Source: Rhodospirillaceae bacterium UBA1479
GTDB taxonomy: Bacteria > Pseudomonadota > Alphaproteobacteria > Rhodospirillales > Casp-alpha2
Assembly (NCBI GenBank): GCA_002325375.1
Contig: DCRZ01000002.1
Location: 310,001-374,000 of the forward strand
DNA length: 64,000 nucleotides
Direction of reading: 5' to 3'
How positions within the stretch are numbered: position 1 is the stretch's first letter; each line of letters opens with the position of its first letter. The translations under genes and the position numbers were made by a program. This document shows positions 26,573 to 35,116 of this stretch, in pieces. Below the pieces are notes generated by a model. It did not search any database, was not told the origin of the DNA, and saw nothing but the letters and a program-made list of their open reading frames with translations.

Positions 26573-29320
26573 GTGCTCGAAGGCTGGGTCATCTTCATCG
26601 CGTCGGTGGCTTATCTCGGGCTGCTGTTCGCGATCGCCTTCTGGGGTGACAAGCGGGCGGATGCCGGGCGCTCGATCCTCAACAATCCCTATATCTACGC
26701 GCTGTCCATGGCGGTCTATTGCACAAGTTGGACCTTCTACGGCAGCGTCGGCCGGGCCGCGACCTCGGGCCTGGATTTCCTGCCCATCTACCTGGGGCCG
26801 ACCCTGGTGCTGGTGCTCTGGCCCTTCGTGCTGGAAAAGATGGTCCGCATCTCGGCGGAAAACCGCATCACTTCGATCGCCGATTTCATCGCATCCCGGT
26901 ACGGCAAAAGCATCTATCTCGGCGGTCTGGTCACGGTGATCGTGGTGGTCGGCATTCTGCCCTACATCGCCTTGCAGCTTAAGGCCGTGTCGACCAGCTT
27001 CACCGTGCTGATCCAGTATCCGGAAATCGTCATGCCGCGCCATCTCGGCCGCGTGCCGCTGTTCCAGGACACGGCCTTTTTCGTGGCCCTGATCATGGCC
27101 CTGTTCGCCATCCTGTTCGGCACCCGCCACATCGACGCCTCGGAACATCACGAAGGCATGGTGATCGCCGTCGCCTTCGAATCGATCATCAAGTTGCTGG
27201 CGTTCCTGGCCGTCGGGTTTTACGTCACCTACGGCGTTTTCGACGGGTTCGGCGACCTGTTCGCCAAAGGCAACGCGGTTCCGGAAATTTCCCATCTGTT
27301 CCATCAGGTCGGGGCCGGGGGCTATGCGCAATGGTCGACTCTGCTGGTGCTGTCCATGTTCGCCATCGTCTGCCTGCCGCGTCAGTTCCAGGTGGGGGTG
27401 GTCGAAAACGTCAATCCGGACCATGTGCGCAAGGCGGCCTGGCTGTTCCCGCTGTATCTGATCCTGATCAACGTGTTCGTTTTGCCGATCGCCATCGGCG
27501 GCCTGCTGCAGTTCCCCGACGGCGGCGTCGATGCGGATACCTTCGTTTTGACCGTGGCGATGGCCAATCAGAACGAAGGCATGGCCCTGTTCGCCTATAT
27601 CGGCGGTCTGTCGGCGGCGACGGGAATGCTGATCGTCGCGACCATCGCGCTGTCGACCATGGTGTGCAACGACCTGGTGGTGCCGGTGTTGCTGCGCATG
27701 CGGTGGTTCCAGACCCGGTTTACCGGCGACCTGTCCGCGTTCCTGCTGTTCGTCCGGCGCAGTGCGATCCTGTTCGTACTGTTGCTGGCCTATACCTACA
27801 TGCGGCTGATCGGGGAATCCTATGCCCTGGTGACCATCGGCCTGGTGTCCTTCGCCGCGGCGGCGCAGTTCGCGCCGTCGTTGCTGGGCGGCATTTTCTG
27901 GAAGGGCGGCACGCGGGCCGGCGCCATGACCGGCCTTTTGCTGGGCACGGCCATGTGGTTCTACACCTTGGTGCTGCCGTCCTTCGCGCGCTCGGGTTGG
28001 GTCGACATGAGCCTGATCGAACTGGGCCCCTTCGGGATCGAATACCTCAAACCCTATGCTCTGTTCGGGCTCAGCGGGATCGACCATCTGTCGCATTCCC
28101 TGTTCTGGTCGATGCTGGTCAATATCGGTGGCTTTGTCTGGGTGTCGCTGCTCAGCCGGCCCAGCGATCTGGAACAATTGCAGGCCGGCGAGTTCGTGCA
28201 GAAGCTGGACAGCCCAGGTGCGAAACCGGTCACCGTGTGGCGCGGCTCTGCCCCGGTCGGTGAACTGAAGGCCGTGCTGCGGCGCTTTTTGGGCGATGAC
28301 CGGGCGGGGGCGGCACTCGCCGATTTCGCCGCACGCCAGGGCCTCAACTTGGACCCCCGGGCGGAAGCGGCGCCGGCGCTCGTGTCCTTCGCCGAACGGC
28401 AATTGGCCGGGGTGATCGGCGCGGCCTCGGCCCAGGCCGTGGTCGCCAGCGTGACCAAGGGCGAGGTCGTCAGCACCGAGGACCTGATGCGCATTCTCGA
28501 CGAAACGTCACAGGTCATCGAGTATTCCCACGAGCTTGAGGAGAAATCCAAGGCGCTTGAGGAAACCACGGCCGAGTTGCGGGCCGCTAACGAGCGGCTC
28601 AAGGAACTGGACCGCATGAAGGACAACTTCATCACCACCGTGGGCCACGAATTCCGCACGCCGTTGACGTCAATCCGCGCGGCGGGGGAAATCCTGTCCG
28701 ACAACCCGGCCCTGCGCGGGCCTGAACGCGACCGTTTCTACAGTGTCGTGGTCGCTGAAACGCAACGTCTGACGCGCCTGATCGACCAGCTTCTGGACCT
28801 TTCGAAGATGGAAGCCGGCAATCTGAAATGGAACATGATCTCGCTTGACCTGGGTGCGGTCATGGAGGCCGCCGTGGCCGCGGCATCCCCCCTGGCCCAG
28901 GCCGAGGGCGTGCGCTTGGATCTGGACCTTCCCGGCGGCCTGCCCCGGGTTCGTGCCGACCGCGACCGGTTGATCCAGGTTCTGGTCAATCTGATTTCCA
29001 ATGCCGTGAAATTCTGTGATCCGAACGACGGACATATCCGTGTCACCGCCATGGTGGATGGTGACATGGTTACCGTCGATGTGATCGACAACGGCCCCGG
29101 TGTGGCGCCCGGCGAACGGGACCGCATTTTCGAACGTTTTCAACAGGGCGGGTCGGGCGAAACCCTGACCAACAAGCCGAAGGGCACGGGATTGGGTCTC
29201 GCCATCTGCCGCGAGATCGTGGAACGTTTCGGCGGCAAGGTATGGGTCGAGGCGCCGCCGGGACAGGGGTCCGTGTTTCGCTTTACGCTGCCGACATCAA
29301 CCACGGACGCGGCAGACTGA
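26573..29320 (+). CDS. Sodium/solute-symporter-type sensor histidine kinase
   Basis: This 915-residue fusion protein has an SSS-family symporter domain of about 13 membrane helices (residues 1-530, with SIADFIASRYGKS and FAIVCLPRQFQVGVVENVNP). A coiled-coil linker follows (HELEEKSKALEETTAELRAANERLKEL), then HisKA with H692 in VGHEFRTPLTS, then a HATPase domain (NLISNAVKF, DNGPGVAPGE, KGTGLGLAICREI). The layout resembles CbrA-type kinases that monitor nutrients. GTG 26573 is chosen because it directly follows the previous stop. Substrate and target genes are unknown. Confidence 0.9.
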   Translation: MLEGWVIFIASVAYLGLLFAIAFWGDKRADAGRSILNNPYIYALSMAVYCTSWTFYGSVGRAATSGLDFLPIYLGPTLVLVLWPFVLEKMVRISAENRITSIADFIASRYGKSIYLGGLVTVIVVVGILPYIALQLKAVSTSFTVLIQYPEIVMPRHLGRVPLFQDTAFFVALIMALFAILFGTRHIDASEHHEGMVIAVAFESIIKLLAFLAVGFYVTYGVFDGFGDLFAKGNAVPEISHLFHQVGAGGYAQWSTLLVLSMFAIVCLPRQFQVGVVENVNPDHVRKAAWLFPLYLILINVFVLPIAIGGLLQFPDGGVDADTFVLTVAMANQNEGMALFAYIGGLSAATGMLIVATIALSTMVCNDLVVPVLLRMRWFQTRFTGDLSAFLLFVRRSAILFVLLLAYTYMRLIGESYALVTIGLVSFAAAAQFAPSLLGGIFWKGGTRAGAMTGLLLGTAMWFYTLVLPSFARSGWVDMSLIELGPFGIEYLKPYALFGLSGIDHLSHSLFWSMLVNIGGFVWVSLLSRPSDLEQLQAGEFVQKLDSPGAKPVTVWRGSAPVGELKAVLRRFLGDDRAGAALADFAARQGLNLDPRAEAAPALVSFAERQLAGVIGAASAQAVVASVTKGEVVSTEDLMRILDETSQVIEYSHELEEKSKALEETTAELRAANERLKELDRMKDNFITTVGHEFRTPLTSIRAAGEILSDNPALRGPERDRFYSVVVAETQRLTRLIDQLLDLSKMEAGNLKWNMISLDLGAVMEAAVAAASPLAQAEGVRLDLDLPGGLPRVRADRDRLIQVLVNLISNAVKFCDPNDGHIRVTAMVDGDMVTVDVIDNGPGVAPGERDRIFERFQQGGSGETLTNKPKGTGLGLAICREIVERFGGKVWVEAPPGQGSVFRFTLPTSTTDAAD

Positions 29321-29455
29321 TCGGCGCCCATGCCGACAACTCCCTAAAAGTCCGACTCGATATTATTAGCGCATTAATTTAGCCTGTTAGGCATCGCACG
29401 GGCTTACAAGCCACCGGATATTCAGATATCGCCGGGGCGATGCCGGAGTTTACCC

Positions 29456-29893
29456 ATGACAGAAATACCACCTCCGGATAACGCGAATCAGCGGCCGGCA
29501 ATGCCCGGGTCTTCCGGCCGCCTGCCTGACAATCTGCCGGGGATCGATATCGACGCGTTTCGTGTGATGGTGCGGGGCAACGACGACATGATCCGCAAGC
29601 TGCTGAGCAAATTTGCCGATGCCTATGGCGGCAAGGCGGCGGAGATTGCGGCCGATGTGGCGGCGGGCAATTTTCAGCAGGCCATCAGTACCGCCCATAC
29701 GTTGAAGGGCGTCAGCGGCAATATTCGGGCGACAGCGGTGTTCGAGGCGGCGAAAGCCCTTGAAGCCGCCCTGAAGGCGGCGCCCGAAGGCCCGGAGGTC
29801 GAGCCGCTGCTGAACGATCTCGCTGACGCATTGGACCTGGTCATGGCCGGGTTGGAAGATGCGCTTGGGCGTTCGCCGAATTCACCGGCCTAG
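29456..29893 (+). CDS. HPt-domain phosphotransfer protein
   Basis: This 145-residue protein has a disordered N-terminus (to about residue 30) and one HPt helical bundle. The phospho-accepting H81 lies in STAHTLKGVSGNIRA, the standard HxLKG motif. It lies 135 bases after the kinase on the same strand, so it could move phosphate from the receiver at 25925 to another regulator. No output regulator is adjacent. Confidence 0.88.
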   Translation: MTEIPPPDNANQRPAMPGSSGRLPDNLPGIDIDAFRVMVRGNDDMIRKLLSKFADAYGGKAAEIAADVAAGNFQQAISTAHTLKGVSGNIRATAVFEAAKALEAALKAAPEGPEVEPLLNDLADALDLVMAGLEDALGRSPNSPA

Positions 29894-30114
29894 CCTGTCC
29901 GGCCGGTCTTTTCCCCTGGCCCGGCGGATCGTTTGGGAAAGTGAACAATTCACCAAAAAATCCCAGTTCCTCTTGCCGTAGCTTGATTTTGGCGGCTGAA
30001 ATCCCGAAGACAGATAGGTGAACATCGGTTAATATGTCGCCAAACCTATACCCGGGCGCCGCATCAGACCTGGGACAGGGTAATTATTCGTGGAATCCCA
30101 TGGGGGGAAACATA

Positions 30115-31779
30115 ATGTCGCGATCGCCAATGTTGGGCGCGCGCCTTCGGCGGCTCCGCAAGGACCGTGGACTGACGCAGGTTAAGCTTGCTGAAATTCT
30201 TGGCATCTCGCCCAGCTACCTGAACATGATCGAGCACAACGACCGGCCTTTGACCGTGTCGCTGCTGCTCAAGCTTTCCGAGGCGCTTGGCGTTGATCTG
30301 CGGGACTTTTCCGCGGGCGACGAGGTGCGCATCAAAAGCGATCTGGAAGAGGCCTTGTCCGACCCCATGTTCGGCGGCACCCGTCCCTCGGCGGCGGAAT
30401 TGGACGAATTCGTGACCTCCGTGCCCGACATCTGCCGTTCGTTCCTTCGCCTTTATCGGTCCTACCGCAACAGCCGCGAGGATGTGGAGGCGCTGACCGA
30501 CAAGTTGGCGTCCAGCCCCTATCTGGTGGCCTCCAGCCACTCCGTGCGCACGTTGCTGACCTCGGTCCGCAGTTTCTCGGAAATCCTGCTCGACAATATC
30601 GATCTGGCGGCGGCGGAGCGTCAGCAGTTCCTTGGCATCGTCGTTGACGGCACGGAAAAGCTCACGCTGCAGGTCGATGAACTGCTGCGTTTCATCACCG
30701 GCGAAAATCTCGACAACCTGCTCGACAGCCGCACGCCGGCGGAAGAGGTCGGCGACTTCACCGAACGTAACGATAATTTCTTCGACGACCTGGACCGCCG
30801 GGCGGAGTCGCTCCGCGCCGAAATCGGAATGGAGACCGTGGGCCTGTTCTCGCGCCTGTCCGAGGTGCTGCGGGACCGCTTTGGGATCGAGGTCGAAACC
30901 TCGGGCGCCGGCGATGGAAATCGGGGCGGGGCGGTAATGCCCGCCGTGCGCCTGGAGCCCGGGCCGGGCGGAGCGGGTGGCCGGCTGATCGTGCGCGATG
31001 ATTTGGCCTTGCCCAGTCTGCGCTTTCACCTGGCGCGCGAAACCGGCCGCCGGGCCGCCGCCGACCTGATCGATACCTGGGTCGGGGAAGCGGAGTTGTC
31101 CCCCGCTTCCGAAGATCTTTGCCGGGATTATCTGGCGGAATATTTCGCCGCCGCGGTGTTGATGCCCTATGACGCCTTTCTCGACCGCGCCCGCGCCTAT
31201 CGCTATGACGTGGAACGCCTGAGCCAGGCCTTCGGCGTCAGCCTGGAGCAGGCTTGCCGGCGTCTCGCGACCCTGCGCCGCCCGGGCGAAGAAGGCGTGC
31301 GTTTCCACTTCCTGCGCATCGACGGTGCAGGCAACGTGTTTCGGCGGGTGCCCGGTTCGGGCCTGCCGATCCCCCGGTTCGCGGGAATCTGCCCGCGCTG
31401 GAACGTGCATGCGGCCAGCGGTCGGCCGGGCACCGTCGATGCCCAGGTTCTGCAACTGGCCGACGGCAGCGCCTATCTTTCCGTTGCCTTCGGCCAACGT
31501 CGGCCCGGGTCCGGCTATAACGCGCCGGACGGCAGCTATGCGCTGGCGCTGGGCTGCCGGCTGGAGGATGCGGGCGAATTGGTCTATTCGGGCGGCCTGG
31601 ATCTGACGCGCTCGGAAACCTTCTTGCCCGTCGGGGTGACCTGCCGGCTGTGCGAACGGACCGACTGCGCCCAGCGCGCCCATCCGACCCTCATCCATGC
31701 GGTCGAGCGCGGGCCGTCTGCGTCGGACAAGCCGGCCCTCAAGACGGCCCGCAAGCAGGCCGCGTCGCTTTCCGACTAA
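30115..31779 (+). CDS. XRE-family short-chain fatty acyl regulator (ScfR-like)
   Basis: This 554-residue regulator has an XRE helix-turn-helix at residues 5-65 (LGARLRRLRKDRGLTQVKLAEIL, then SPSYLNMIEHNDRPLT). The middle region is helical, an IrrE/ImmA-like segment lies near 330-410 (DYLAEYFAAAVLMPYDAFLDRA), and the DUF2083 end has the Cys motif CRLCERTDC. This is the architecture of ScfR/RamB-type regulators of acetate, propionate or methylcitrate genes. No such target is adjacent. ATG 30115 has GGGGGGAAA 5-10 bases upstream; an in-frame start 27 codons earlier is less likely. Confidence 0.85.
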   Translation: MSRSPMLGARLRRLRKDRGLTQVKLAEILGISPSYLNMIEHNDRPLTVSLLLKLSEALGVDLRDFSAGDEVRIKSDLEEALSDPMFGGTRPSAAELDEFVTSVPDICRSFLRLYRSYRNSREDVEALTDKLASSPYLVASSHSVRTLLTSVRSFSEILLDNIDLAAAERQQFLGIVVDGTEKLTLQVDELLRFITGENLDNLLDSRTPAEEVGDFTERNDNFFDDLDRRAESLRAEIGMETVGLFSRLSEVLRDRFGIEVETSGAGDGNRGGAVMPAVRLEPGPGGAGGRLIVRDDLALPSLRFHLARETGRRAAADLIDTWVGEAELSPASEDLCRDYLAEYFAAAVLMPYDAFLDRARAYRYDVERLSQAFGVSLEQACRRLATLRRPGEEGVRFHFLRIDGAGNVFRRVPGSGLPIPRFAGICPRWNVHAASGRPGTVDAQVLQLADGSAYLSVAFGQRRPGSGYNAPDGSYALALGCRLEDAGELVYSGGLDLTRSETFLPVGVTCRLCERTDCAQRAHPTLIHAVERGPSASDKPALKTARKQAASLSD

Positions 31780-31801
31780 ACGGCCTTTGCCGAACGTCAG
31801 A

Positions 31802-31833
31802 TAAAAAAAGCGCGGGCCTTGCGGACCCGCGCT
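31802..31833 (-). terminator. Rho-independent terminator reading leftward
   Basis: Stem AGCGCGGG (31809-31816) pairs with CCCGCGCT (31826-31833). On the minus strand it is followed by TTTTTTT. The T-run is only on this side, so it serves a leftward transcript. That transcript is the 26-residue ORF at 31862-31942, not the rightward ScfR gene. Confidence 0.88.
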
Positions 31834-31861
31834 CGATCACCAGTCTTTGGGACGATATGGC

Positions 31862-31942
31862 CTAGCTGGTCAGAATGCCGACCGCGATCAGAATCGCGAA
31901 GACAACCGGCAGGATCAGGAATGCTTTATTGATTTTGCCCAT
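31862..31942 (-). CDS. 26-residue single-helix membrane peptide
   Basis: This small ORF begins MGKINKAFLILP, continues with an uninterrupted hydrophobic helix and ends AVGILTS. It has a basic start (K3, K6) and one membrane span. GGGAGAA lies 6 bases before ATG 31942, and a strong leftward terminator begins 29 bases past the stop. The complete small transcription unit is what makes the gene credible. No family is recognised. Single-span peptides of this size often serve as accessory subunits of membrane complexes, but no partner is adjacent. Confidence 0.6.
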   Translation of the reverse strand: MGKINKAFLILPVVFAILIAVGILTS

Positions 31943-32507
31943 GACTGCTTCTCCCATTGTGAAATTCATAAATCCGCGCCTTATCCGGAACCCGGCAGAT
32001 CAGTTTTCGGTAAGCGCCCGGCAGATGCCGGATTTCGTATTGTTAAGTTTACACTGATATTTTAGTTCAGCAATTTAAATACTGATTTTATTATAAAAAT
32101 CACGTTAAGAGATGTGTATAATATTATGTGTTTAAGTGAATTATGTGAATATAGAAAGACTTTGTGAGGTGCCCGGCGGGTCGGCTCAGGTCACTTTCCG
32201 CTGACTGTGGCTGTCCTGCGCCCTGTCCCCCAATGGGCCCGAGGCGCCGCCCTGATCGCGCAATGGGGATTCAACGGCCTGATGCGGCGCTGGGTCCGAG
32301 AGGCGCTGGCCGCCGCCCGTCTTTATTCTTCTCTGAACAACCTCAAAACCGCCTTGCAGGCGGGCCGTCCGGTCTGCCGGGGATGCTTGCGCGCTTCCGG
32401 AATTTATGCAAAATTACGTCAAATACGTATAATTATGCATAATTTACGGAAACGCGGGGAAGTCGTCCCACGCGTCCCGGGAATGGAAACGGGCGGACAG
32501 CCAGACG
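31943..32507. other. Gap with AT-rich tract and possible operator, no firm gene
   Basis: The first 220 bases are AT-rich and would hold the promoter of the leftward peptide. 32164-32400 is GC-rich. It has open frames but none with a ribosome site or recognisable protein, so no gene is called. The end carries the repeat cluster before tupB. Confidence 0.5.
32404..32448. promoter_or_regulatory. Direct and inverted repeats upstream of tupB
   Basis: TTATGCAAAATTACG (32404) and TTATGCATAATTTACG (32433) form a direct repeat 29 bases apart. The second overlaps a perfect 14-base palindrome AATTATGCATAATT (32431-32444), and TACGTA lies between. The cluster is AT-rich in GC-rich DNA, 60-104 bases before tupB, the usual place for an operator. 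The HTH/PBP regulator at 35117 is a candidate binder. Confidence 0.45.
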
Positions 32508-33215
32508 ATGCAGGATTTCGGCGAGGCCTTCTTCACGGCTTTCTCATTGCTGTTCAGTTTCGACGCGGATCTGATGGAGGTCATCGGGCTGTCGCTGCGC
32601 GTCAGTTTGACGGCGCTGCTGGTGGCGGGGCTGATCGGCCTCAGCATCGGGGCCCTGCTGGCCGTGACGCGCTTCCCCGGCCGCGGCGTGGCGCTGGTCG
32701 TCGTCAATTCCATGATGGGCCTGCCGCCGGTGGTGGTCGGTTTGATCATCTACATGCTGCTGTCCAACGCCGGGCCGCTCGGCTTCTTAGGTCTGCTTTA
32801 TACGCCGACGGCCATGATCATCGCCCAGGCGGTGCTGATCCTGCCGATCATCGCCGCCTTGTCGCGCCAGGTGATCGAGGATCTGCACAATGAATACGCC
32901 GACCAGTTCCGTTCGTTCTGCGTGCCTACGGGGCGGATGATGGCGGAGCTTCTGTGGGATGCACGCTATTCCCTGCTGACGGTCATGCTGGCCGGGCTTG
33001 GCCGGGCCATGGCCGAGGTCGGCGCCGTCATCATCGTCGGCGGCAACATCAACCATCTGACCCGCGTCATGACGACGACCATCGCGCTGGAGACGTCGAA
33101 GGGCGATCTGGCGCTCGCGCTCGGCCTCGGCGTCGTGCTGCTGACCATAGCACTTACCATCAACGCGGCGGTCATGGGCCTGAACGCGACGGCGAAAAGG
33201 CAGGCCTATGCGTGA
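32508..33215 (+). CDS. tupB: Tungstate ABC transporter permease TupB
   Basis: This 235-residue permease has five or six membrane helices and matches TupB: SLRVSLTALLVAGLIGLSIGALLA, VVVNSMMGLPPVVVGLIIYMLLS, and the cytoplasmic loop GLGRAMAEVGAVIIVGGNINHLTRVMTTTI that contacts the ATPase. It starts the tupBCA operon; the ATP-binding gene overlaps by eight bases. The family carries tungstate with very high affinity; molybdate is a secondary possibility. Confidence 0.9.
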   Translation: MQDFGEAFFTAFSLLFSFDADLMEVIGLSLRVSLTALLVAGLIGLSIGALLAVTRFPGRGVALVVVNSMMGLPPVVVGLIIYMLLSNAGPLGFLGLLYTPTAMIIAQAVLILPIIAALSRQVIEDLHNEYADQFRSFCVPTGRMMAELLWDARYSLLTVMLAGLGRAMAEVGAVIIVGGNINHLTRVMTTTIALETSKGDLALALGLGVVLLTIALTINAAVMGLNATAKRQAYA

Positions 33216-33978
33216 TCTGCGCCCCGCCAACGTTATTGATCTCCGCAACACACAGGACAGCGGCGCCGGCGCCGACCTGTTCCCCCTGACCGTCGAGGAC
33301 CTGACCTATCAGGCCGGCGGCACGGTGCTGATCAAGGGCATCGACCTGACCCTGGGCGCGGGTGGCGTAACCGTCATCATGGGCCCCAACGGGGCGGGGA
33401 AAAGCCTGTTGCTGCGCCTTCTGCATGGGCTGTTGGAACCGTCCGGCGGATGGATCGCCTGGGGCGGCCAGCCGCTCGACGATGCTATCCGCCGCCGTCA
33501 GGCCATGGTGTTCCAGCGCGCGGTGATGCTGCGCCGCTCGGTCGCCGCCAACATTGATTTCGTGCTGCGCCTGCGCGGCCGGGCCGACCCCGCGCGGCGG
33601 CGGGAGATTTTGGAACACGCGGGCCTGGCCGACCGTGCCGAACAGCCGGCGCGGCTTCTGTCCGGCGGCGAACAGCAGCGCCTGGCCCTGGCCCGGGCGC
33701 TCGCGACCGAACCGGACGTGCTGTTCATGGACGAGCCGACGTCAAACCTGGACCCGGCCTCGACCCTGGTGATCGAGGACATCACCAAGGCCGCCCGCGA
33801 CCGGGGCACCAAGATCGTCTTCATCACTCACGACATGGGCCAGGCCCGGCGCCTGGCCGACGACGTGGTGTTCATGCATCGCGGCAAGGTGCTGGAGCAC
33901 AGCCCGGCGGCGGCGTTTTTCAACCAGCCGGCCTCGGCCGAGGCCGGCGACTACATGGCGGGCAAGATCATCCTGTGA
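33208..33978 (+). CDS. tupC: Tungstate ABC transporter ATP-binding protein TupC
   Basis: This 256-residue ATPase has Walker A GPNGAGKS (residues 59-66), a Q-loop at VFQRAVM, the signature LSGGEQQRLALARAL, Walker B VLFMDEPTSNLD and the switch His in FITHDMGQA. A 28-residue N-terminal extension precedes the domain. It overlaps tupB by eight bases and ends 68 bases before tupA. Confidence 0.9.
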   Translation: MRDLRPANVIDLRNTQDSGAGADLFPLTVEDLTYQAGGTVLIKGIDLTLGAGGVTVIMGPNGAGKSLLLRLLHGLLEPSGGWIAWGGQPLDDAIRRRQAMVFQRAVMLRRSVAANIDFVLRLRGRADPARRREILEHAGLADRAEQPARLLSGGEQQRLALARALATEPDVLFMDEPTSNLDPASTLVIEDITKAARDRGTKIVFITHDMGQARRLADDVVFMHRGKVLEHSPAAAFFNQPASAEAGDYMAGKIIL

Positions 33979-34046
33979 TCGGACAATCTCAAGGGACACT
34001 TCACCCCAATAAACCTCAACCGGAACCAGCAATCAGGGAGTTATCC

Positions 34047-34886
34047 ATGACAACAATCAAGCGGATCACCTTCGGCGCGGCCGCCCTGGCCCTTGCCGTT
34101 GCGGCCTTCCAGGCCCCCCCGGCCCAGGCCGACGGCAAGTCGATCATCGTGCAGTCGACGACCTCGACCCAGAATTCGGGCCTGTATGACTACATGCTGC
34201 CGATCTTCGAGAAGAAGACGGGCATCAAGGTCAACGTGGTCGCCGTCGGCACCGGCCAGGCGATCAAGAACGCGCAGAACTGCGACGGCGATGTGCTGCT
34301 GGTTCATGCCAAGCCGGCCGAGGAAAAGTTCGTCAACGCGGGCTTCGGCGTGAAGCGCTCCGACGTCATGTACAACGACTTCATCGTCGTCGGCCCGGCC
34401 AACGATCCGGCCAAGGTCGGCGGCATGAAGGACGCGCCCAAGGCCTTCAAGATGATCGCCGCCGCCAATGCGATCTTCGCCTCGCGCGGCGACAATTCGG
34501 GCACGCATAAGAAAGAGGTCCGCCTGTGGAAGGCGGCCGAGGTCGACATCAAGAAGGCGTCCGGCGAGTGGTACCGCGAAACCGGCAGCGGCATGGGGGC
34601 GACCCTCAACGCCGCCGTCGGCATGGGCGCCTATGCCCTGACCGACCGCGCCACCTGGATCAGCTTCAAGAACAAGGGCACCTACAAGATCCAGGTCGAA
34701 GGCGACAAGCAACTGTTCAACCAGTACGGCATCATCCTGGTCAACCCGAAGAAATGCCCCAAGGTGAAACAGGCCGAAGCCCAGACCTTCATCGATTGGG
34801 TGCTGTCCAAGGACGGTCAGGACACCATCGCGTCCTACAAGCTGAACGGCCTGCAGCTGTTCTTCCCCAACGGCAAGTCGTCGTAA
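34047..34886 (+). CDS. tupA: Tungstate ABC transporter substrate-binding protein TupA
   Basis: This 279-residue periplasmic protein has a Sec signal peptide (MTTIKRITFGAAALALAVAA, cleavage after AQA). TupA oxyanion-site motifs are present: VQSTTSTQNSGLYDYMLPIF, VVAVGTGQAIKNAQNCDGDVLLVHA, and SRGDNSGTHKKE. The TTTSTQ-type motif separates TupA from molybdate ModA. AGGGAG lies 7 bases before ATG 34047; an in-frame start at 33975 would bury the signal peptide. A strong terminator follows. Confidence 0.93.
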   Translation: MTTIKRITFGAAALALAVAAFQAPPAQADGKSIIVQSTTSTQNSGLYDYMLPIFEKKTGIKVNVVAVGTGQAIKNAQNCDGDVLLVHAKPAEEKFVNAGFGVKRSDVMYNDFIVVGPANDPAKVGGMKDAPKAFKMIAAANAIFASRGDNSGTHKKEVRLWKAAEVDIKKASGEWYRETGSGMGATLNAAVGMGAYALTDRATWISFKNKGTYKIQVEGDKQLFNQYGIILVNPKKCPKVKQAEAQTFIDWVLSKDGQDTIASYKLNGLQLFFPNGKSS

Positions 34887-34912
34887 CGGCAGGGACTTTC
34901 ATATGATCGGGA

Positions 34913-34944
34913 AAGGGCGGGCCTTCGGGTCCGCCCTTTTTTGT
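34913..34944 (+). terminator. Rho-independent terminator after tupBCA
   Basis: Nine-base stem GGGCGGGCC (34916-34924) with GGTCCGCCC (34929-34937), one G-T wobble, loop TTCG, then six T. It lies 30 bases past the tupA stop. Confidence 0.92.
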
Positions 34945-34949
34945 TTTGA

Positions 34950-35072
34950 ACCACAGAGACGGTGAGGCGGTGAGGAAGAACAGAAACGGCGCCTTTCCAA
35001 AACCTCCCCTGTGAGGGACGGACAGGCCTTCACACTCTCCGCCCTCTCATTGTCTCACCGTCTCTGTGGTTT
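34950..35072. repeat. Terminal inverted-repeat element, copy 1
   Basis: AACCACAGAGACGGTGAG (34950-34967) recurs as its exact reverse complement at 35055-35072, giving a 123-base element with perfect 18-base ends and no ORF. The ends match the second element at 49479-49615 (CCACTGAGGCGGTGAG) at 14 of 16 shared positions. It lies directly after the tupA terminator. It looks like a small non-autonomous repeat family. Confidence 0.8.
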
Positions 35073-35116
35073 TCCCTTTTTCGGACTCACGGAGCCAACG
35101 GGGATGGGCGAAAAAA

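Noticed and set aside
25796..28402. 868-codon open frame opposite the symporter-kinase
   Set aside because: Shadow of the kinase gene; Gln/His/Arg-rich without family match.
29941..29953. Palindrome GTGAA-CAA-TTCAC before the ScfR-like gene
   Set aside because: Only five-base arms and a single copy; could be an operator but too short to support.
32207..32893. 228-codon open frame before and through tupB
   Set aside because: Runs through tupB in another frame; no ribosome site or domain. The portion before tupB was considered as a small gene but not supported.
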